The notes below the pieces were generated by a model. The model was given only the letters and a program-made list of their open reading frames with translations, did not search any database and was not told where the DNA came from. From assembly GCA_023386585.1 (NCBI GenBank), contig JAEWJM010000003.1, positions 62,001 to 126,000 on the forward strand: 64,000 nt of DNA, read 5' to 3'. The translations under genes were made by a program, and so were the position numbers. This stretch comes from Bacteroidota bacterium (GTDB lineage Bacteria > Bacteroidota > Bacteroidia > Flavobacteriales > Flavobacteriaceae). Of this stretch, positions 44,339 to 53,592 are shown piece by piece (within the stretch, counting starts at the first letter, position 1; each line of letters begins with the position of its first letter).

Positions 44339-45481
44339 CTACGCTTTTATCCTTTCAAATCCGCTTTTGGCCTTCAATGCAAACCGACCCAGAAGAATGA
44401 GATTGGCCATAACGACCGGCGCGACGATGAAAATGTGGATTTTTCCGATCATTACCAACAGATATATTCCAATTGTTGCGATGCAGAAAACGGCGGTATA
44501 ATACGTCCACTTCGCATTTCGCCGCAAATAGAACCAAATCAACAGCAACAATGCGGGATTGAAGAGCAGCGCGTTGTAGTTCCATGCCAACTCTTCGTGG
44601 TAAGAATAAAATCCGGCGACCGAGAAAAATAATCCGATCGCGCCGATAATTCCGAAGTACACCATTGCAACTGTATATCGATTGATGACTACAATAAGAA
44701 TCAGTAGGAGCAGAAACGTCCAGCCATTGTTTAAAAGTGAATAAGGAGTTTTCTGGTGACTGTAATTCAGTAACATTCTTCCGGTCGAGGCAATCGGTGC
44801 GCCTTTGTAATTGGTAACCGCAAGGCTGTTTTGAAGTTCTACCGGCAGGAAAAGAAGCGTTGCCTTTTGGTCGACCTTGGTACCGAATATAATGCTGGTT
44901 CCCAACTGCTCGTAAAAATGGCTGTTGAAATACGGGTAGAGTGTTTCGCGATATGTCACCGCAGTATTGCCCGTTTTCCTGATCACTTTTCCGCCAAGAA
45001 TGCCGTTAAGCAGGTCAACCGCCATATTGGTGCAATTGCGATCGATGAATTTATATGTGTAATATCTTGCATCCGACGAAAGCGTTTCGTTTAGGGTTTC
45101 AAAAACCTGCTGCTTTTGTTCTTCCGAAAGGTAAAGTTCCTGCTCATAAACTGACCGCTTCTCATAGTAATATTGGTACATGAAATCGTCAAAATTCTCA
45201 GCGGTCACAAAATATTGAAGATCACCTTTTGAGAAGCGCAAAATGAAATTCGGTGCTTCAAAATCGAAAGCGCCGTAGTTGTAAACGACATCAAGATGGG
45301 TTTGCGGATCCTGGATCCGGATTGCCGTGTGGCCGAAAAGCGAATAGACCTCATTTCCGATTCCGCAAGTCAGCACGCTGATTCTCGCATCGCCCGAAAG
45401 TGGCACTTCCTGCGCAAACAGGAAGACCGGAAGAAACAATAGAAAAAACAGGAATTTTATCCGCATGGCGAAGGTTGTCAT
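44339..45481 (-). CDS. DUF4105 (Lnb N-terminal-like) membrane protein
   Basis: A 380-residue protein with a signal peptide (I-K-F-L-F-F-L-L-F-L-P-V-F-L-F-A-Q), a periplasmic domain, and about four membrane spans at the C-terminus (residues 245-370). The periplasmic part has S-L-F-G-H-T-A-I-R-I, Y-N-Y-G-A-F-D-F and F-I-D-R-N-C-T-N, the H, N-C pattern of the DUF4105 cysteine-peptidase-like family. Function is not established. The start may be the first ATG (45481), overlapping the PorV/PorQ-like stop by 1 base, or the internal Met6. The two genes are co-transcribed. Confidence 0.8.
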   Translation of the reverse strand: MTTFAMRIKFLFFLLFLPVFLFAQEVPLSGDARISVLTCGIGNEVYSLFGHTAIRIQDPQTHLDVVYNYGAFDFEAPNFILRFSKGDLQYFVTAENFDDFMYQYYYEKRSVYEQELYLSEEQKQQVFETLNETLSSDARYYTYKFIDRNCTNMAVDLLNGILGGKVIRKTGNTAVTYRETLYPYFNSHFYEQLGTSIIFGTKVDQKATLLFLPVELQNSLAVTNYKGAPIASTGRMLLNYSHQKTPYSLLNNGWTFLLLLILIVVINRYTVAMVYFGIIGAIGLFFSVAGFYSYHEELAWNYNALLFNPALLLLIWFYLRRNAKWTYYTAVFCIATIGIYLLVMIGKIHIFIVAPVVMANLILLGRFALKAKSGFERIKA

Positions 45482-46548
45482 TAGCGGAATACGCTTAAGT
45501 CGACTTTCAACGAAAATATATTGGAGTAAAGTGCCGCACTTTGGTCGCCAAGATCGGTCAGCGCATAATCAACCTGAATTCCTTTATAGCGGAAGCCAAG
45601 TCCGATGTTGGGCTGAAATCCGACTTTGTCAGTACCGTCGATTTGGGTAATGTTCTGGAAATTGCCAACGCCGGCGCGGAGAAACACCAGATCGGTATAG
45701 CCGAGTTCAAACCCGATCGCGGGATCTATACTCACCGCAGAACTCGAAATTATATCATTGGTTTGCTCAAATCGCATGTTGAGGTTGACCGCAGAAAGAA
45801 GCGAAAGATCGTTTTTGAACTGGAACTTGCGGGCAATTCCGAGTTGCGCTTTTGGAAGCGTGATTTCAGTACTTTCCGGTAAATCCTGGTTCTGGCCTTC
45901 GACCGCCTGCGCCACTTGGGCATATTCATCCTCGTCGATGTTCCAGATATTGTACGTCGTCGTAATGTCGCGAAGCATCACACCAAACCGCCATTCGTTG
46001 CGCTCGTATTGAAGTCCGGCATCAAAGCCAAAACCCCAGGAGTTCGCAAATTTCCCGATCACGCGGCGAATAACTTTGGCGTTGGCGCCGTACTGCAATC
46101 CGGTAATTTTAGTTTTACGTGCATACGAAAACGTCAATCCGTAATCGGCCGTGGAAAAAAGACTGATGCGGTTGTAGTCGATGTTTCCCTGATCGTCGAT
46201 AAGTTGCGTCGTGTTGAGGATATCGTCCACTCCAAAGCGGATAAGCGACAATCCCCAAGCACTTTTCTCATCGATTGGCATCGCAAAACCGGCGTAATCG
46301 TATTGCGCGATGTTAGCAAAATAACTGGCGTGCATCAGCGAAACCTGCTTATCTGAAATTCGCAGCAGCCCCGCCGGATTCCAATAACCCGAATTCACGT
46401 CGCCGGTGCTGGCAGTTACCGCATTCGACATACCGAGCGCGGCAGCATCAACACCGATATTCATAAATTCGTTTGAATATTTCCTTACGGCCTGACTGTA
46501 AGAAATCGAACACAGGAAAAGAAACAGAAGTAAGGAATGTTTTTTCAA
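45481..46548 (-). CDS. PorV/PorQ-family outer-membrane beta-barrel protein
   Basis: About 355 residues from a TTG start at 46548, which yields a clean signal peptide (K-K-H-S-L-L-L-F-L-F-L-C-S-I-S-Y-S-Q). The frame is open to a TTG at 46584, but that codon touches the promoter box (46582-46589), so it cannot be the start. A-A-A-L-G-M-S-N-A-V-T-A and N-S-G-Y-W-N-P-A-G-L are the UPF0164/PorV/PorQ signature, and the rest alternates like a FadL-type barrel. PorV and PorQ are type IX secretion components. Whether this is PorQ or another paralogue is undecided. Confidence 0.78.
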   Translation of the reverse strand: MKKHSLLLFLFLCSISYSQAVRKYSNEFMNIGVDAAALGMSNAVTASTGDVNSGYWNPAGLLRISDKQVSLMHASYFANIAQYDYAGFAMPIDEKSAWGLSLIRFGVDDILNTTQLIDDQGNIDYNRISLFSTADYGLTFSYARKTKITGLQYGANAKVIRRVIGKFANSWGFGFDAGLQYERNEWRFGVMLRDITTTYNIWNIDEDEYAQVAQAVEGQNQDLPESTEITLPKAQLGIARKFQFKNDLSLLSAVNLNMRFEQTNDIISSSAVSIDPAIGFELGYTDLVFLRAGVGNFQNITQIDGTDKVGFQPNIGLGFRYKGIQVDYALTDLGDQSAALYSNIFSLKVDLSVFR

Positions 46549-46581
46549 AGCCGTTGATTTGCTGCGGATAAAAAATTTTCC

Positions 46582-46589
46582 CAAAAATA
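46582..46589 (-). promoter_or_regulatory. -7 promoter box for the PorV/PorQ-like operon
   Basis: The minus strand reads TATTTTTG, an exact TAnnTTTG match, 33 bases upstream of the TTG start at 46548. It decides the gene start. Confidence 0.45.
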
Positions 46590-46680
46590 TAAATTTTTAC
46601 CGACTGTCTCCGTTCTTAAACGAATAAACCGCCTGCGGGAAATCTCTAATCAAAAACGCACTTAACTTTAACTTATTGTC

Positions 46681-46688
46681 TAAATTTG
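46681..46688 (+). promoter_or_regulatory. -7 promoter box for pssA
   Basis: TAAATTTG fits TAnnTTTG exactly and ends 16 bases before the pssA ATG, in the divergent gap between the PorV/PorQ-like gene and pssA. Confidence 0.5.
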
Positions 46689-46704
46689 CTTTGCTAAAAA
46701 CCCG

Positions 46705-47415
46705 ATGCTTTTGAAACGCCACATCCCGAACCTGATCACTTTGCTAAATCTTTTCTGCGGATGTATCGCGCTGATTTTCGCCACCGACCGGAATTTTGAA
46801 ATGGCGTTCTTTTTTGTCAGCCTTGGAATTTTCCTGGATTTCTTTGACGGATTTTTCGCCAGATTGTTCAATGTCTCGAGTCCGCTTGGCCTTCAGCTTG
46901 ATTCGCTTGCCGATATGGTGACCAGCGGCGTTGTTCCCGGTTACGTAATGTTTCTGATGTTGTCGGAAGCGGAAGGGATTCGGCCGGGCAGTTTCATTCC
47001 GTATCTTGGCTTCCTGATTACGCTCGGTTCGTGTTATCGATTGGCCAATTTCAACATCGATACGCGCCAGACCGATTCGTTCATCGGTTTGCCCACGCCG
47101 GCTAATGCGCTTTTCATCCTCAGCCTTCCGCTGATTAAATTTGGCGAGTCGCTACTGGGGTTGGAATTACTGATCAATCCGTATCTTTTGTTGCTTATTT
47201 CTGTTTTCAGCGCATTTATTCTTAATGCTGAAATTCCGCTTTTCTCGCTCAAGGTCAAAAAACTCGGCTTTTCCGGGAATATGCTGCAAATCCTGTTTTT
47301 GGCTTCAAGCGTTGCTTTGCTGGCGATATTCAGGTTTGTGGGCATTCCATTGGTGATTCTTTTCTACATTGTCCTCTCTGTGATCGTTAATCAGCGCAAT
47401 AAAAGCCGTGCGTGA
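46705..47415 (+). CDS. pssA: CDP-diacylglycerol-serine O-phosphatidyltransferase
   Basis: A 236-residue integral membrane enzyme with about seven spans. The CDP-alcohol phosphotransferase motif is complete: D-G-x2-A-R-x8-G-x3-D-x3-D (F-F-D-G-F-F-A-R-L-F-N-V ... D-S-L-A-D). It makes phosphatidylserine from CDP-diacylglycerol and serine, the precursor of phosphatidylethanolamine. The N-terminus H-I-P-N-L-I-T-L-L-N-L-F-C-G fits the class II PssA form. The stop overlaps the lysozyme start by 1 base (TGATG). Confidence 0.92.
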   Translation: MLLKRHIPNLITLLNLFCGCIALIFATDRNFEMAFFFVSLGIFLDFFDGFFARLFNVSSPLGLQLDSLADMVTSGVVPGYVMFLMLSEAEGIRPGSFIPYLGFLITLGSCYRLANFNIDTRQTDSFIGLPTPANALFILSLPLIKFGESLLGLELLINPYLLLLISVFSAFILNAEIPLFSLKVKKLGFSGNMLQILFLASSVALLAIFRFVGIPLVILFYIVLSVIVNQRNKSRA

Positions 47416-48236
47416 TGAAAAAGAGGCATCCAATAAAAAAGAGCCGCAGTAAAAATGCTGCCAGGCGCGGCGCGGCGATTCTGCTGACGGTTGTCGCATT
47501 GCTCTCATTTGCCATTTACCATTACCGTGAATCGCTTGCCCATTATTTCAGTTTTCGTACTCGTTCGGTTGAAGAAGAGCGGCTGACAGAACTCCACAAT
47601 TTTCAGGTGCTTAGCGTTCACGGCGACAAGTCGATCGGATTTGACGTTTCGGAATATCAGGGCGTTGTCAACTGGTTTCAGGTCGATTCCGTCGAAGGCG
47701 CTTTTAAACTCGATTTCGTATTCCTTCGTGCAACTGCCGGAAAGGACGTTGTTGACAAGCGATTTGCCGATAACTGGGCGGGCGCGGGCAGGGCAGGATT
47801 CCTCCGCGGCGCCTATCATTATTACCGGCCTAATGAAAATTCATACGAACAGGCGGATAATTTTATCAAAACCGTCCACCTTAAAGAGGGCGATCTTCCG
47901 CCGGTTTTGGATATTGAGAAATTACCCGAAGAGCAATCACTCGACAGTCTTAAAGTCGGATTGCGGCGTTGGCTGACAAGGGTTGAGAAGCATTACGGCG
48001 TAAAGCCGATAATTTATTCGGGTGATAGTTATTACAACGATTTTTTGAAAGCCGAATTTTCGGAATATGCATTTTGGATTGCCAACTACAATTTTTTTGT
48101 TGAAGAGATCGATCCGTGCTGGACGTTTTGGCAGTTCACCGAAAAAGCTTCCGTTCCCGGGGTTTTGGGTGAAGTCGACGTCAATATTTTTAACGGAACC
48201 CGCGCAGAATTGCAGAATCGGGCGATCAGGAAGTGA
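47415..48236 (+). CDS. GH25-family lysozyme, membrane-anchored
   Basis: A 273-residue protein. A basic N-terminus (M-K-K-R-H-P-I-K-K) and one membrane anchor (about residues 19-36) are followed by a GH25 barrel. G-F-D77-V-S-E-Y-Q-G and V-L-D166-I-E168 carry the catalytic acidic residues, with A-Y-H-Y-Y and W-Q-F at the expected places. It should cleave peptidoglycan between MurNAc and GlcNAc on the periplasmic side. ATG 47415 is preferred to GTG 47412. It is coupled to pssA, and its stop codon directly abuts the convergent lptB stop. Confidence 0.9.
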   Translation: MKKRHPIKKSRSKNAARRGAAILLTVVALLSFAIYHYRESLAHYFSFRTRSVEEERLTELHNFQVLSVHGDKSIGFDVSEYQGVVNWFQVDSVEGAFKLDFVFLRATAGKDVVDKRFADNWAGAGRAGFLRGAYHYYRPNENSYEQADNFIKTVHLKEGDLPPVLDIEKLPEEQSLDSLKVGLRRWLTRVEKHYGVKPIIYSGDSYYNDFLKAEFSEYAFWIANYNFFVEEIDPCWTFWQFTEKASVPGVLGEVDVNIFNGTRAELQNRAIRK

Positions 48237-48977
48237 TCAGAACTCCAGTTTTTTCTTCCGAAGCTCGAAATTCTGCCCAAGATAAACCCGCCGCACCATT
48301 TCGTCCTGCACCAATTCCTCCGGGATTCCCGCTTTCAGGATTCCGCCTTCAAACATCAGGTACGTTTTATCGGTGATCGCCAGTGTTTCCTGTACGTTGT
48401 GGTCGGTGATCAGGATTCCGATATTCTTGTTTTTGAGTTGCGCTACGATACGTTGGATGTCCTCAACTGCGACAGGATCGACGCCAGCGAATGGTTCATC
48501 GAGAAGGATGAATTTCGGATCGGTTGCCAGACATCGCGCTATTTCGGTACGCCGGCGTTCGCCTCCTGATAACAGGTCGCCGCGATTGGTGCGAATGTGT
48601 TGCAGACTGAACTCATCGATCAGCGATTCCATTCGCGCTTCTTGTTCTGCTTTAGAAAGCTTGGTCAGCTGAAGCACACTCATGATGTTGTCTTCAATGC
48701 TGAGTTTCCTAAAGACCGAGGCCTCCTGCGCCAGATAGCCGATTCCGTATTGCGCGCGCTTGTACATCGGGAAATTCGTGATTTCCATGTCATCGAGGAA
48801 AATCGTTCCGCTGTTGGGTTTTACGAGTCCGACGATCATGTAGAAGGAAGTCGTTTTTCCGGCGCCATTCGGACCCAAAAGCCCGACGATTTCACCTTGG
48901 TTTACCTCTACGGAAATGCCTTTCACGACACTTCGGCCTTTATAGGTTTTAACGAGATGATCGGCTCTTAGGATCAT
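48237..48977 (-). CDS. lptB: LPS export ABC transporter ATPase LptB
   Basis: A 246-residue ATPase. Walker A is G-P-N-G-A-G-K-T (35-42), the signature L-L-S-G-G-E-R-R-R-T-E-I-A-R, and Walker B F-I-L-L-D-E-P-F-A-G-V-D-P. The R-R-T-E-I-A-R and F-A-G-V-D-P forms are diagnostic of LptB rather than other short ABC ATPases. With LptFG it drives lipopolysaccharide from the inner membrane to the outer membrane. It is last in the KpsF/GutQ-tatC-CMD-lptB direction, separated from the CMD gene by 133 bases in which I saw no perfect promoter box. Confidence 0.93.
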   Translation of the reverse strand: MILRADHLVKTYKGRSVVKGISVEVNQGEIVGLLGPNGAGKTTSFYMIVGLVKPNSGTIFLDDMEITNFPMYKRAQYGIGYLAQEASVFRKLSIEDNIMSVLQLTKLSKAEQEARMESLIDEFSLQHIRTNRGDLLSGGERRRTEIARCLATDPKFILLDEPFAGVDPVAVEDIQRIVAQLKNKNIGILITDHNVQETLAITDKTYLMFEGGILKAGIPEELVQDEMVRRVYLGQNFELRKKKLEF

Positions 48978-49110
48978 GGATTTAATTTAAGATTTTAATT
49001 TTTGAACGGAATTTGTGCAGATTTTAAGCAAATTAAGAATATTTAGATCGGTTGGCGTGAGACAATTAACGATTAATTACGATAATGCAGCGCTTGACGA
49101 TTTTTCAAAT

Positions 49111-49455
49111 TCAATGATTCTCCAAGGCTTCCCAAAATTCGTAAGCCCTGCGCAAATGGGGGATCACGATGGTTCCTCCAACAAGCGTCGCAATGCTGAG
49201 CGCTTCCATGACTTCTTCTTTCGAAAGTCCTTCCTTGTAGCAGGTTTCCAGGTGATATTTCACGCAATCGTCGCAACGCAAAACCGCCGAAGCCACCAAT
49301 CCCAGTAGTTCTTTGGTTTTTACATCAAGCGCGCCCGGTGCATATGCATTCGTGTCGAGGTTGAAAATACGCTTGATGATCTTGTTGTTGTCGCCAAGCA
49401 GCTTTTCGTTCATCCGCGAACGGTAGTCGTTGAATTCAGAAACAATATCAGCCAT
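49111..49455 (-). CDS. carboxymuconolactone decarboxylase family protein (AhpD-like)
   Basis: A 114-residue single-domain CMD protein. Cys61-x-x-Cys64 with His68 (C-D-D-C-V-K-Y-H) is the redox centre of the AhpD-like branch, which acts as a thiol-dependent peroxidase or disulfide reductase. True gamma-carboxymuconolactone decarboxylases lack the CxxC. E-L-L-G-L-V-A-S-A-V-L-R precedes it as expected. Overlaps the end of tatC by 8 bases, so the two are translationally coupled. The physiological partner is unknown. Confidence 0.85.
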   Translation of the reverse strand: MADIVSEFNDYRSRMNEKLLGDNNKIIKRIFNLDTNAYAPGALDVKTKELLGLVASAVLRCDDCVKYHLETCYKEGLSKEEVMEALSIATLVGGTIVIPHLRRAYEFWEALENH

Positions 49456-50269
49456 TTTTAAGTTTTTTTCGGGTTACGACTTTCGATATGTAAATGCTCA
49501 TTTCGTAGATCATCAGCATCGGGATCGCCACGATGATCTGGCTGACAACATCGGGCGGAGTTACGATTGCGGCGACGATCAATATCAGTACGACCGCGTA
49601 TTTCCAGTATTTGCGAAGGAACTCCGGTGTTACCAACCCCATTTTTGTCAGGAAGTAGATGATGATCGGAAGCTCGAAGAACAATCCGGAGGCGATCAGT
49701 GAAGTTTTTATCATTCCGATGTACGAATCGAGTGTGAACTGGTTCTTGACCACGTCGCTGACCTTGAAAGTCGCCACGAAATTCACCGACATCGGCACGA
49801 TTACAAAATAACCGAAAAGTACGCCCAGAAAAAATAAAATCGATGCGATCGAAATGAAAAGCTTCGCATTTTTCCGCTCACGTTCATAAAGTGCAGGGCG
49901 GATGAATTTCCATAATTCCCACAACAGGTAAGGGAATCCGAGGATAAATCCACCGGTGATGCAAATCCACACCAACATATTCACCTGGCCTTCCATATCG
50001 GTATTCTGAATGATGAACGGCATGTCGGTTACACAAATGCTGTCGGCAAAACCCAGGTAATGCGAGAGGTCGCAAAATGAACGATAGGTTATGAAATCCG
50101 GGCTTGTCGGTCCGAAAATGATGACATCGAAAATGTAATCACTGACAAAAAATATTGCGGTTGCCATGATCAGGACGGCGACAGTACTACGAACAAGCAG
50201 CCATCTCAGTTCCTCCAAATGGTCGAGGAACGACATTTCGTCGGGACTTTTTTTACGTGCTTTTGCCAT
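49448..50269 (-). CDS. tatC: Sec-independent protein translocase TatC
   Basis: A 273-residue polytopic membrane protein. The N-terminal M-S-F-L-D-H-L-E-E-L-R motif and the following F-I-R-P-A-L-Y-E-R-E-R-K-N segment are hallmarks of TatC. Six spans are predicted. It is the twin-arginine receptor that starts export of folded proteins. An insertion in the first periplasmic loop (about residues 45-85, including two cysteines) is longer than in E. coli, as is usual in Bacteroidota. Its start overlaps the KpsF/GutQ gene by 1 base (TAATG). TatA is not in the window. Confidence 0.93.
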   Translation of the reverse strand: MAKARKKSPDEMSFLDHLEELRWLLVRSTVAVLIMATAIFFVSDYIFDVIIFGPTSPDFITYRSFCDLSHYLGFADSICVTDMPFIIQNTDMEGQVNMLVWICITGGFILGFPYLLWELWKFIRPALYERERKNAKLFISIASILFFLGVLFGYFVIVPMSVNFVATFKVSDVVKNQFTLDSYIGMIKTSLIASGLFFELPIIIYFLTKMGLVTPEFLRKYWKYAVVLILIVAAIVTPPDVVSQIIVAIPMLMIYEMSIYISKVVTRKKLKNG

Positions 50270-51234
50270 TATACGAGTCCTTCCTTTAAAATGTCGTGAA
50301 GGTGCAGCACGCCTTGGTATTCGCCACTATCGACGACTACCAATTGGGTAATTGAAAAGTCTTCCAATATATTGAGCGCATCCGAAACCATGTCGGTAAG
50401 GCTGATCATTTTAGGGTTTTTAGTCATGATATCGCGTGCATAAACTCCGGCAATCGAATCGCGGTCGTTGAGCATCCGCCGAATGTCGCCATCGGTGATT
50501 ATTCCGATAACATGCCCGTTTTCGACTACCGCAGTTACGCCAAGCCGTTTCTCAGAAATCTCGAAAATAACCTGTTTGATTGCACTATCCGGCGCCACTG
50601 AAGGTTTGTGCGTGCGATCGAGCATGTCGCCAACGCGCAGCAGTAGTTTTTTTCCGAGCGCTCCGCCAGGGTGGAATTTCGCAAAGTCGGCAGCTGTAAA
50701 GCCGCGCATCTCAATGAGGCACACCGCCAGCGCATCGCCAATGACAAGTTGTGCGGTCGTACTGTTTGTAGGTGCAAGGTTGTTTGGATCGGCTTCTTTA
50801 TCGACGTGTGTATTGATGACAAAATCGGATGCCTTTGCCAAAAATGACGACGGATTGCCCGTAATCCCGATCAGGGTATTCCCGAAGTTTTTCAGGATCG
50901 GCGCAAGCACTTTTATTTCGGGGCTGTTGCCGCTTTTCGATATGCAGATCAACACGTCGTTTTGACGGATCATTCCAAGATCGCCGTGAATTGCTTCGGC
51001 AGCGTGGAGGAACATCGACGGCGTTCCGGTGGAGTTCATTGTCGCAACAATCTTCTGCGCGATGGCTGCACTTTTGCCAATTCCGGTGACGATCAGGCGG
51101 CCATTTGAATTGAAAATGGCACGTACGGCATCTGCGAAATTTGCATCCACCAAATCAACGAGCGCTGCAACAGCTTCACTTTCAAATCGTATTGTTCGTT
51201 TCGCGGCAGCCAGGATTTCCTCGGTCTTTATCAA
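50269..51234 (-). CDS. kdsD: KpsF/GutQ-family sugar-phosphate isomerase (arabinose-5-phosphate isomerase)
   Basis: A 321-residue enzyme. The N-terminal SIS domain includes V-T-G-I-G-K-S-A, S-T-G-T-P-S-M-F-L-H-A-A-E-A-I-H-G-D-L-G, I-S-K-S-G-N-S-P-E and the H-P-G-G-A-L-G-K loop. Two C-terminal CBS domains span about residues 200-321. It converts ribulose-5-phosphate to arabinose-5-phosphate, the first step to Kdo for the lipid A core, so it fits next to lptB. It heads the tatC-CMD operon and has a promoter box at 51291-51298. Confidence 0.9.
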   Translation of the reverse strand: MIKTEEILAAAKRTIRFESEAVAALVDLVDANFADAVRAIFNSNGRLIVTGIGKSAAIAQKIVATMNSTGTPSMFLHAAEAIHGDLGMIRQNDVLICISKSGNSPEIKVLAPILKNFGNTLIGITGNPSSFLAKASDFVINTHVDKEADPNNLAPTNSTTAQLVIGDALAVCLIEMRGFTAADFAKFHPGGALGKKLLLRVGDMLDRTHKPSVAPDSAIKQVIFEISEKRLGVTAVVENGHVIGIITDGDIRRMLNDRDSIAGVYARDIMTKNPKMISLTDMVSDALNILEDFSITQLVVVDSGEYQGVLHLHDILKEGLV

Positions 51235-51290
51235 TTTGGAATCGTTATAAAATTTGCGGATGTAAAAGAAAGTCGTATATTTATGTGTTG

Positions 51291-51298
51291 CAAATTTA
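51291..51298 (-). promoter_or_regulatory. -7 promoter box for the kdsD-tatC-CMD operon
   Basis: The minus strand reads TAAATTTG, an exact TAnnTTTG match, 56 bases upstream of the kdsD start, in the divergent gap with recQ. Confidence 0.45.
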
Positions 51299-51321
51299 TA
51301 TAAAATTACCCTTATCCGAGA

Positions 51322-53517
51322 ATGAATTCAACCGAAATTGACATACATCAGGAATTAAAAAAATATTTTGGATTCAGCCAGTTCAAGGGTTTGCAAGAGC
51401 AGGTAATACGGAGCATCCTGGCACAAAAAAACACTTTCGTAATTATGCCTACGGGCGGTGGAAAATCGCTTTGCTACCAATTGCCGGCATTGATCCAGGA
51501 AGGAACCGCCATAGTAGTTTCACCACTTATTGCTTTAATGAAAAATCAGGTTGATGCCATCCGCAGCCTTTCCTCCGAAAACGGAATTGCGCACGTGCTC
51601 AACTCCTCGCTCACCAAAACCGAAATAGCGCAGGTCAAAAAAGACATTACCGCCGGGATCACCAAATTACTTTATGTCGCACCCGAGTCGCTGACCAAGG
51701 AAGAATACGTGCACTTCCTGCAAAATGTACCGCTTTCGTTCGTTGCAATCGATGAAGCGCACTGTATCTCAGAATGGGGCCACGATTTCCGTCCGGAATA
51801 CCGCAACCTTCGGCATATCATAAAACAACTCGGAGATGTTCCGGTGATCGGCCTGACCGCGACGGCGACACCTAAAGTGCAGGAAGACATTCTCAAAAAC
51901 CTCGATATGGCCGATGCGGCAACTTTCAAGGCGTCGTTCAACAGGCCAAACCTTTTTTATGAGGTACGAACAAAGACCAAAAATGTCGAATCGGATATCA
52001 TTCGCTTTATCCGCCAACACAAAGGAAAATCAGGAATCATATATTGCCTGAGCCGAAAGAAAGTTGAGGAAATTGCGCAGGTACTGCAGGTCAACGGAAT
52101 AAGCGCTGTGCCTTACCACGCCGGGCTCGATGCCAAAACGCGCGCGAAGCATCAGGACATGTTTCTTATGGAGGATGTTGATGTTGTCGTTGCCACGATT
52201 GCCTTCGGAATGGGAATCGACAAGCCCGATGTCAGGTTTGTCATCCATCACGATATCCCGAAATCGCTGGAAAGTTATTATCAGGAAACAGGCCGCGGCG
52301 GCCGCGACGGAGGCGAAGGTTATTGCCTTGCGTATTACTCCTATAAAGATGTTGAAAAACTTGAAAAATTCATGTCCGGGAAACCTGTAGCCGAGCAGGA
52401 AATAGGTTATGCGCTCCTTCAGGAAGTCGTCGCCTACGCCGAAACGTCCATATCACGCCGGAAATTCCTGCTGCATTATTTCGGAGAGGAATTCGACGAA
52501 GAAACCGGGGAAGGCGCCGACATGGACGACAATGTCCGCAACCCGAAGCCGCGAAAGGAAGCCATGGACGAAGTCGGAAAGCTGCTCGCCGTAGTTCGCG
52601 ATACCAAACACCTTTACAAGGCGAAGGAAATCATCTTTACGCTTATCGGAAAAATCAATGCGGTAATCAAGGCACACCGAACCGATGCGCAGCCGTTCTT
52701 TGGCAGCGGGGTTGACCACGACGAACGCTATTGGATGGCGCTGATCCGGCAGGTGCTCGTTTCCGGATACCTGTCAAAAGACATCGAAACCTACGGAATC
52801 CTGAAAGTCACCCCAAAAGGCCAGGAATTTCTTCGGAATCCACATTCGTTCATGATGTCCGAAGACCACGAGTACAGTGAAAGCGAAGACGAGTCGATCA
52901 TGACCGCCGCCAAATCATCCGGCACCGCCGACGAAGTTCTCATGGGAATGCTGCGCGACCTCAGGAAAAAAGTAGCCAAGAAGTTAAGCGTACCGCCGTT
53001 TGTGGTTTTCCAGGATCCGTCGCTCGAAGACATGGCGCTGAAATATCCGATTTCACTCGAAGAACTGGGAAATGTGCATGGAGTCGGCGAAGGAAAAGCC
53101 AAAAAATACGGGAAGGAATTTGTTGAGCTTATCAGCCGCTACGTCACAGATAACGACATTACACGCCCCGATGACCTGGTGGTGAAATCGACCGGCGCGA
53201 ACTCAGCAAACAAACTCTATATCATACAGAACATCGACCGGAAACTGTCGCTCGACGACATCGCTTCGGCAAAGGGAATGACGATGGATGCGCTCATCAA
53301 GGAGATGGAACAGATCGTCTATTCGGGAACCAAACTCAATATCAAATACTGGATCGATGAAATGCTCGATGACGACCAGCAGGAAGAAATTCACGATTAT
53401 TTCATGGATTCGGAGTCCGACAGGATCGAAGATGCGCTCAAGGAATTCGAGGGCGATTACGACATCGACGAGCTCCGCCTGATGCGGATTAAGTTCATTA
53501 GCGAAGTGGCTAATTAG
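51322..53517 (+). CDS. recQ: ATP-dependent DNA helicase RecQ
   Basis: A 731-residue helicase. Motif I P-T-G-G-G-K-S is near residue 45, motif II D144-E-A-H with C-I-S-E-W-G-H-D-F-R (the RecQ aromatic loop), then helicase C with H-A-G-L-D and Q-E-T-G-R-G-G-R-D-G. A winged-helix RQC region follows, an HRDC domain (about 546-609, V-H-G-V-G-E-G-K-A-K-K-Y-G), and an extra C-terminal segment of about 100 acidic residues, common in Bacteroidota RecQ. It unwinds DNA 3' to 5' in recombination and fork repair. The RQC zinc cysteines typical of E. coli RecQ are not evident here. Confidence 0.95.
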   Translation: MNSTEIDIHQELKKYFGFSQFKGLQEQVIRSILAQKNTFVIMPTGGGKSLCYQLPALIQEGTAIVVSPLIALMKNQVDAIRSLSSENGIAHVLNSSLTKTEIAQVKKDITAGITKLLYVAPESLTKEEYVHFLQNVPLSFVAIDEAHCISEWGHDFRPEYRNLRHIIKQLGDVPVIGLTATATPKVQEDILKNLDMADAATFKASFNRPNLFYEVRTKTKNVESDIIRFIRQHKGKSGIIYCLSRKKVEEIAQVLQVNGISAVPYHAGLDAKTRAKHQDMFLMEDVDVVVATIAFGMGIDKPDVRFVIHHDIPKSLESYYQETGRGGRDGGEGYCLAYYSYKDVEKLEKFMSGKPVAEQEIGYALLQEVVAYAETSISRRKFLLHYFGEEFDEETGEGADMDDNVRNPKPRKEAMDEVGKLLAVVRDTKHLYKAKEIIFTLIGKINAVIKAHRTDAQPFFGSGVDHDERYWMALIRQVLVSGYLSKDIETYGILKVTPKGQEFLRNPHSFMMSEDHEYSESEDESIMTAAKSSGTADEVLMGMLRDLRKKVAKKLSVPPFVVFQDPSLEDMALKYPISLEELGNVHGVGEGKAKKYGKEFVELISRYVTDNDITRPDDLVVKSTGANSANKLYIIQNIDRKLSLDDIASAKGMTMDALIKEMEQIVYSGTKLNIKYWIDEMLDDDQQEEIHDYFMDSESDRIEDALKEFEGDYDIDELRLMRIKFISEVAN

Positions 53518-53518
53518 C

Positions 53519-53555
53519 ACTTAGCCATGAGCCATAAGCCATAAGCTAATGGCAC
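53519..53555 (+). repeat. short direct repeats after recQ
   Basis: Three imperfect copies of an AGCCATAA/AGCCATGA octamer follow the recQ stop, and GCCAT pairs with ATGGC a few bases later. A weak terminator or a slippage-prone tract are both possible. Confidence 0.4.
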
Positions 53556-53592
53556 TAAAAGGAAGTAGTCAGTTTCAGCCACAGCCCACAGC

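Noticed and set aside
46548..46584. TTG at 46584 as start of the PorV/PorQ-like protein
   Set aside because: It touches the -7 promoter box, so it would lie upstream of the transcript start. TTG 46548 gives a proper signal peptide.
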